Shown in pieces: positions 11,834-15,941 of a stretch of DNA of 15,941 bases (position 1 is its first letter; every line of letters begins with the position of its first letter). Source of the DNA: Acholeplasmataceae bacterium (GTDB taxonomy: Bacteria > Bacillota_I > Bacilli_A > Acholeplasmatales > Acholeplasmataceae); contig JAFGTI010000078.1 in the NCBI GenBank assembly GCA_016934175.1, forward strand, positions 1 through 15,941, in the 5' to 3' direction. Below the pieces are notes generated by a model that saw nothing but the letters and a program-made list of their open reading frames with translations, was not told where the DNA came from and ran no database searches. The translations under genes were made by a program, and so were the position numbers.

Positions 11834-13063
11834 ATGAGTAACTCAAATGTTTTAATTATAGGTGGGGGAGCATCAGGAATGCTTGCAGCTATTGTTGCTA
11901 GACGAAATGGTGCTCAGGTTACATTATTAGAGAAAAATCCACGTATTGGAAAAAAAATATTAGCTACCGGTAATGGAAGATGTAATTACACAAATATCAA
12001 TACAAATCAAAATGCTTATAATCAACCCGATTTTGTTTTCGATGCGCTTAGTCAATTTACGGCATCTGATACTATTGATTTTTTTGAAGAACTAGGAATT
12101 GCTCCTAAAATTGAAGATTTTGGGAAAGCATATCCCTTATCAGAACAAGCTTCAAGTATCATCGATGTTTTCTTATATGAATTAGAACATCTTAAAATTA
12201 AAATACTTACAGAAAGATCGGTTAATTTAATAGAGAAAAAAGGTGACCAGTTTACTGTTCTATGTACAAATGGGGAGACATATCATGCGGATAAAATAAT
12301 TATTGCAACAGGTGGTAAAGCTATGCCTAGTACAGGTAGTGATGGTTTAGGATATCCTATAGCAAGAAAGCTTGGTCATCATGTGACACCTATTTTTCCA
12401 GCACTTGTTAAATTGAAATTAGAGAGTCCTTATTTAAAACAACTGAATGGGGTTAAAATATCTAGTACTGTTCAACTCAAGAACAATCATCAAGTGATTC
12501 AAGAGGAAACTGGAGATATCTTATTTACCGCTTATGGTATTAGCGGACCAACGATTTTAGATATTAGTCGAAAAGCTAATGAATATCTCAATCAAAAAAT
12601 AAATCCTACGATTAATGTGATACTGTTAAATAAACTATCTATTGAAGATATTATAAAAAGATTCAAAAAATCATTAAATAAACCTGTTGATTTTAGTTTG
12701 ATTGGTCTTGTTAATAAAAGACTGATTTCAGCTTTAATAAAGGAAGCAGGTATCCAAAAACAAAACATGCTAGTCTCAGAACTTAATGAAGAGCAATTAG
12801 ATAAATTAATTAATTTGCTATTTAATTGGGAATTCAAGGTGATAGGTAGTAAAGGATTTGAAGATGCTCAAATAACTGCAGGTGGAATTGACGTTTCTGA
12901 GGTAAATCCTCACACAATGGAGTCAAAGATTGTAAAAAATCTTTATTTTATTGGAGAAGTACTTGACGTTGATGGTCTATGTGGCGGACATAATTTGCAA
13001 TGGGCATGGTCAAGCGCTTATGTTGCTGGCAAGAATGCTAGCCAAAGAGGTAGAGATGATTAG
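11834..13063 (+). CDS. BaiN/HI0933-family FAD-dependent oxidoreductase
   Basis: This 409-residue cytoplasmic flavoprotein of the HI0933-like (BaiN, YtfP) family carries an N-terminal FAD Rossmann loop GGGASG (10-15) with Glu33 at the end of the second strand. The family hallmark TGNGRCNYTN is at 45-54, ATGGKAMPSTGSDGLGY at 158-174 and FTAYGISGP at 231-239. The C-terminal FAD-closing stretch GEVLDVDGLCGGHNLQWAW is at 374-392. Members reduce flavin or unidentified substrates; no physiological reaction can be assigned here. I chose ATG 11834, with AGGTGG (11821-11826) 7 bases upstream, over the adjacent in-frame TTG at 11831. The 3' end overlaps the next gene by 8 bases, indicating a coupled operon. 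Confidence 0.9.
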   Translation: MSNSNVLIIGGGASGMLAAIVARRNGAQVTLLEKNPRIGKKILATGNGRCNYTNINTNQNAYNQPDFVFDALSQFTASDTIDFFEELGIAPKIEDFGKAYPLSEQASSIIDVFLYELEHLKIKILTERSVNLIEKKGDQFTVLCTNGETYHADKIIIATGGKAMPSTGSDGLGYPIARKLGHHVTPIFPALVKLKLESPYLKQLNGVKISSTVQLKNNHQVIQEETGDILFTAYGISGPTILDISRKANEYLNQKINPTINVILLNKLSIEDIIKRFKKSLNKPVDFSLIGLVNKRLISALIKEAGIQKQNMLVSELNEEQLDKLINLLFNWEFKVIGSKGFEDAQITAGGIDVSEVNPHTMESKIVKNLYFIGEVLDVDGLCGGHNLQWAWSSAYVAGKNASQRGRDD

Positions 13064-14663
13064 AATAACAGATTTAAAACTTGAACTTAAATATGCCGAA
13101 AATAAGGAAATAGAACTTAGTCAGCTCAAAAGAGTCATTTCCTATACATATCATTTAAGCATCAGTGATATCTTAGAGATGAAATTATTTAAAAAAGCTG
13201 TTGATGCTAGAAAGAAAAATCACATATTCTTCGTATATTCAGTTGATCTAAAACTGAAGGATGAACGTTCATTTATTCAAAAGAAACATAAAGGTGTATC
13301 ATTTGCTCCAACATTAGAATATTTTGATATTTCTAATGGTAGTCAGAAATTAAAAAATCCTCCTGTTATTGTTGGATTTGGACCATCAGGTCTTTTTGCT
13401 GCCCTTCTTTTATCAAGAAGAGGCTATAAGCCAATCATTTTAGAACGTGGACTAGATGTTGATCAGCGGACAAAGAATGTTGAATTATTTTGGAAAACTG
13501 GAAACTATAATGAAAAAAGCACCATTCTTTTTGGGGAGGGTGGAGCAGGAACTTTTTCTGATGGTAAGCTAACTACTTTAATTAATGATCTACGTTGCCG
13601 ATTAGTCTTAGAATCATTTGTTAAACATGGTGCAGATGATGAAATATTATATATCAATAAACCACATATAGGAACAGATATTCTTAAGATCATTATGAAA
13701 AACATGAGAAACGAAATTATTCAAAATGGCGGTCAAATTTTATTCGATTCCAAGGTCACAAATATTCTGATTGAGCATAATCAAATCGTAGGTGTTCTAG
13801 TTAATGATAAAAAAATGATTCCTACTGATATCTGTTTATTAGGTATTGGACACAGCGCACGAGATACTTTTGAACTTCTTTATCAAAAGAAAGTAGAGAT
13901 TATGCAAAAAGCTTTTTCAATCGGTGTCCGCATAGAACATCCTCAGACATTTATTAATCAAGCACAATACGGAGAATATGCAAATCATAAAAGTCTAGGT
14001 GCAGCAGATTATAAGTTGAGTTTCCATGGTAAAAATAATCGAAGCGCTTATACGTTTTGTATGTGTCCTGGTGGTGATGTCATGTGTGCAACCTCCGAAG
14101 CTGGAGGACTTGTAACCAATGGTATGAGTGAAAATAAAAGGGATCATGTAAACTCAAATTCTGCATTATTAGTCAATATTATTCCAAGTGATTTTGAATC
14201 TACGCATCCTTTAGCAGGTATAGAATATCAACGACAGTTTGAAAAGAAAGCTTTTATGCTAGGTGGAGCTAATTATTATGCGCCTATTCAACTTGTTGGA
14301 GATTTTCTTAATGATGAATTAAGTACAATGCTAGGTACTGTAACTCCTTCATATTTACCCGGAACCAAATTTGTAAAAATGACGGATATACTCCCGAATT
14401 ATGTAACTGAGACTATAAAGGATGCTTTATTAGATTTTGATAAAAAAATCAAAGGTTTTGCGATGAAAGATGCAATACTTACCGGTGTTGAAACGAGATC
14501 ATCTTCACCAATCAGAATATTACGCGATCAAAATCACGAATCAAATATAAAAGGTTTATATCCTATGGGTGAAGGTGCTGGATATGCCGGTGGAATCATG
14601 TCATCAGCTGTAGATGGTATTAAAACTGCTGAACAAATTATTGCGAAATACGCAAATAGATGA
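13056..14663 (+). CDS. COG2509-type FAD-dependent dehydrogenase
   Basis: This 535-residue flavoprotein starts with a family-specific N-terminal domain of about 100 residues, followed by an FAD Rossmann loop GFGPSG (107-112) with Glu130 ending the second strand. GEGGAGTFSDGKL (160-172), diagnostic of the COG2509 family, follows. A CMCPGG stretch lies mid-protein, and the C-terminal GAGYAGGIMSSAVDG closes the FAD site. The family's substrate is unknown. A TTG-started extension from 12951 is open, but I chose ATG 13056 because AGAGG (13046-13050) is 5 bases upstream and the extension would bury 108 bases in the neighbour. It overlaps the previous gene by 8 bases and lies 38 bases before the next. 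Confidence 0.9.
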   Translation: MIRITDLKLELKYAENKEIELSQLKRVISYTYHLSISDILEMKLFKKAVDARKKNHIFFVYSVDLKLKDERSFIQKKHKGVSFAPTLEYFDISNGSQKLKNPPVIVGFGPSGLFAALLLSRRGYKPIILERGLDVDQRTKNVELFWKTGNYNEKSTILFGEGGAGTFSDGKLTTLINDLRCRLVLESFVKHGADDEILYINKPHIGTDILKIIMKNMRNEIIQNGGQILFDSKVTNILIEHNQIVGVLVNDKKMIPTDICLLGIGHSARDTFELLYQKKVEIMQKAFSIGVRIEHPQTFINQAQYGEYANHKSLGAADYKLSFHGKNNRSAYTFCMCPGGDVMCATSEAGGLVTNGMSENKRDHVNSNSALLVNIIPSDFESTHPLAGIEYQRQFEKKAFMLGGANYYAPIQLVGDFLNDELSTMLGTVTPSYLPGTKFVKMTDILPNYVTETIKDALLDFDKKIKGFAMKDAILTGVETRSSSPIRILRDQNHESNIKGLYPMGEGAGYAGGIMSSAVDGIKTAEQIIAKYANR

Positions 14664-14701
14664 TAAATTAAGTGTAGAGATAAAATCAATGAGGTGGAAA
14701 T

Positions 14702-15844
14702 ATGGTAATTAGCAAGACAAGTAAATTTAAAGGAATCGATAAAAATCCATCTTTACTAGGATTTGGTTGTATGAGATTTCCAACAATAAGCAATGATAAA
14801 CCTGATATCGATGAAGAACTTTCACAAAAGATGATTGATTATGCATATGAAAATGGTGTGAATTATTTTGATACAGCATATCCATACCATAATGGACTAT
14901 CTGAATTGTTTATTGGCAAAGCTCTTAAAAAATATCCAAGAGAATCATTTCATTTGGCTTCCAAAATGCCAAGTTGGCTAATTAAATCAAAAGATGATGC
15001 TATTAGAATTTTTAATGAGCAATTACAAAAATGCCAAGTTCAATATTTTGATTACTATTTATGTCATGCTTTAGGAAAAGAACAATTTAAACCCTACTTA
15101 TTACCAGGTGTTATGGATTTTCTATATCAAATGAAGAAAGAAGGAAAAATTCGTCATTTGGGATTTTCTTTTCATGATACTCCTGAAGTATTAGATGAAA
15201 TCATTCATACTTTTGAATGGGATTTTGTCCAACTTCAAATTAATTATTTGGATTGGTCCTTTATCAATGCAAAAAAGATGTATGAAATCGTCGAGGATTA
15301 TGGAGTTCCCTGTATTGTAATGGAACCCGTTAGAGGAGGAACATTAGCGAATTTATGTGATGAATCTCAACAAATATTTAAAGCATATAACAAAGAAGTG
15401 AGCATTGCATCATGGGCAATTCGTTATGTGGCTTCCAAACCTAATGTGATGTTAGTCTTAAGTGGCATGTCTAATATGGAACAAACGATCGATAATGTAA
15501 AGACGATGTCATCATTTAAACCAATTACAAAAGAAGAACAAAAAATAATAGATCAAGCTCTAGAAGTTTATATGAATAGTCAAACTATTCCATGTACATC
15601 GTGTGGATATTGCATGCCTTGTCCTCATGGTGTAGATATTCCGGGTACTTTTAGAGTTTATAATCAATATGCAATTTCAAAAAGTAAATGGCAGTTTAAA
15701 AAAGAGTATGAAGAAAATTTAAAGGATAAAAATGCTGATTTTTGTATCAGTTGTGGAGACTGTGTAGAGCTATGCCCACAAAAAATAGAGATTCCAAATC
15801 GAATGAGTGAAATCAGTCAGCTATTTGTTTCATTGAAAAAATAA
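14702..15844 (+). CDS. Aldo/keto reductase with C-terminal [4Fe-4S] ferredoxin-like module
   Basis: This 380-residue protein joins an aldo/keto reductase TIM barrel (about 14-275) to a ferredoxin-like tail, the COG1453 architecture. The reductase tetrad is visible: Asp57 and Tyr62 in FDTAYPY, Lys88 in ASKMP and His122 in YLCHA. The tail has cysteines 298, 301, 304, 307 (CTSCGYCMPCP) and 348, 351, 354, 358 (CISCGDCVELCP), enough for up to two Fe-S clusters. The enzyme probably reduces carbonyls with electrons passed through the clusters; the substrate is unknown. GAGGTGG (14691-14697) precedes the ATG. With only 38 bases after the upstream flavoprotein and no terminator between, co-transcription is likely. 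The Fe-S module suggests anaerobic or microaerobic life. Confidence 0.93.
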   Translation: MVISKTSKFKGIDKNPSLLGFGCMRFPTISNDKPDIDEELSQKMIDYAYENGVNYFDTAYPYHNGLSELFIGKALKKYPRESFHLASKMPSWLIKSKDDAIRIFNEQLQKCQVQYFDYYLCHALGKEQFKPYLLPGVMDFLYQMKKEGKIRHLGFSFHDTPEVLDEIIHTFEWDFVQLQINYLDWSFINAKKMYEIVEDYGVPCIVMEPVRGGTLANLCDESQQIFKAYNKEVSIASWAIRYVASKPNVMLVLSGMSNMEQTIDNVKTMSSFKPITKEEQKIIDQALEVYMNSQTIPCTSCGYCMPCPHGVDIPGTFRVYNQYAISKSKWQFKKEYEENLKDKNADFCISCGDCVELCPQKIEIPNRMSEISQLFVSLKK

Positions 15845-15856
15845 ATATGACTTCTT

Positions 15857-15886
15857 ATAGTGCATATAAATATGCACTATTTTTTT
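15857..15886 (+). terminator. Intrinsic terminator ending the redox operon
   Basis: ATAGTGCATA (15857-15866), loop TAAA, TATGCACTAT (15871-15880), then Ts to 15886: a perfect 10-bp stem. The last 55 bases of the window show nothing I can assign. Confidence 0.92.
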
Positions 15887-15941
15887 CATACTTTTTGAGA
15901 ATTGTTTCATCTAAATGCGAATTGTTGATTGAGTAGGATAG

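Noticed and set aside
12951..13055. Longer COG2509 protein starting at TTG 12951
   Set aside because: It would overlap the preceding gene by over 100 bases with no ribosome site. ATG 13056 has AGAGG at correct spacing and begins the family's usual N-terminus.
15855..15941. C-terminal end of a minus-strand gene at the right edge
   Set aside because: One reverse frame stays open for about 28 codons to a TAA, but it passes through the terminator hairpin and shows no recognisable family sequence. There is too little to call.
1..15941. UGA-as-tryptophan genetic code of Mycoplasma/Spiroplasma
   Set aside because: Several genes end at UGA in 4-base overlaps with the next start, full-length proteins need no UGA read-through, and Trp is UGG.

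Overview
This AT-rich window reads as a stretch of bacterial chromosome. It is densely packed, and every confident gene lies on the + strand. UGA is used as an ordinary stop (for example at 1059-1061, 4510-4512 and 7346-7348) and Trp is encoded by UGG, so the genetic code is standard and not the Mycoplasma/Spiroplasma code. The low GC, strong Shine-Dalgarno sites, a retained fatty-acid synthesis operon and the gene set suggest a low-GC Bacillota or an Acholeplasma/Izemoplasma/Haloplasma-type Mollicutes relative. That placement is inference. I see no insertion sequence, phage gene, CRISPR array or other mobile element.

Layout. (1) 1-1588: the tail of fabF, then fabZ, a minimal biotin-protein ligase and the biotin transporter BioY, joined by zero spacing or 4-base ATGA overlaps. 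This links fatty-acid elongation to supplying acetyl-CoA carboxylase with biotin. (2) 1639-2535: a DUF1295 membrane protein with its own promoter. (3) 2532-3985: a near-perfect promoter, a fluoride (crcB-type) riboswitch with an overlapping terminator, then a cation/proton antiporter and a terminator. (4) 4008-6685: a potassium-uptake operon of two TrkA-like proteins and TrkH. The TrkA function is divided in an unusual way between the two proteins. (5) 6708-9398: a LytTR DNA-binding regulator coupled by a 4-base overlap to a membrane-anchored protein with a large extracellular beta-propeller. This is a candidate sensor/regulator pair. (6) 9400-10617: an SRPBCC small-molecule-binding-fold protein, a gene-free stretch with small repeats, and a UPF0316/DUF2179 membrane protein. 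(7) 10627-10781: tRNA-Val(GAC) with its own promoter and terminator. (8) 10807-11744: a two-helix membrane protein resembling DUF3137. (9) 11794-15886: a likely redox operon of a BaiN/HI0933-type flavoprotein, a COG2509-type flavoprotein (8-base overlap) and an aldo/keto reductase with a C-terminal ferredoxin-like [4Fe-4S] module.

The strongest finding beyond routine annotation is the fluoride riboswitch. Its pseudoknot strand doubles as the 5' arm of an intrinsic terminator, and it controls an antiporter rather than crcB. A second hairpin between the ribosome binding site and the start codon of that antiporter appears to bring an otherwise too-distant Shine-Dalgarno into range. The least-characterised system is the LytTR/beta-propeller pair. 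Most promoters in the window share an extended -10 (TGnTAnAAT) with no clear -35.
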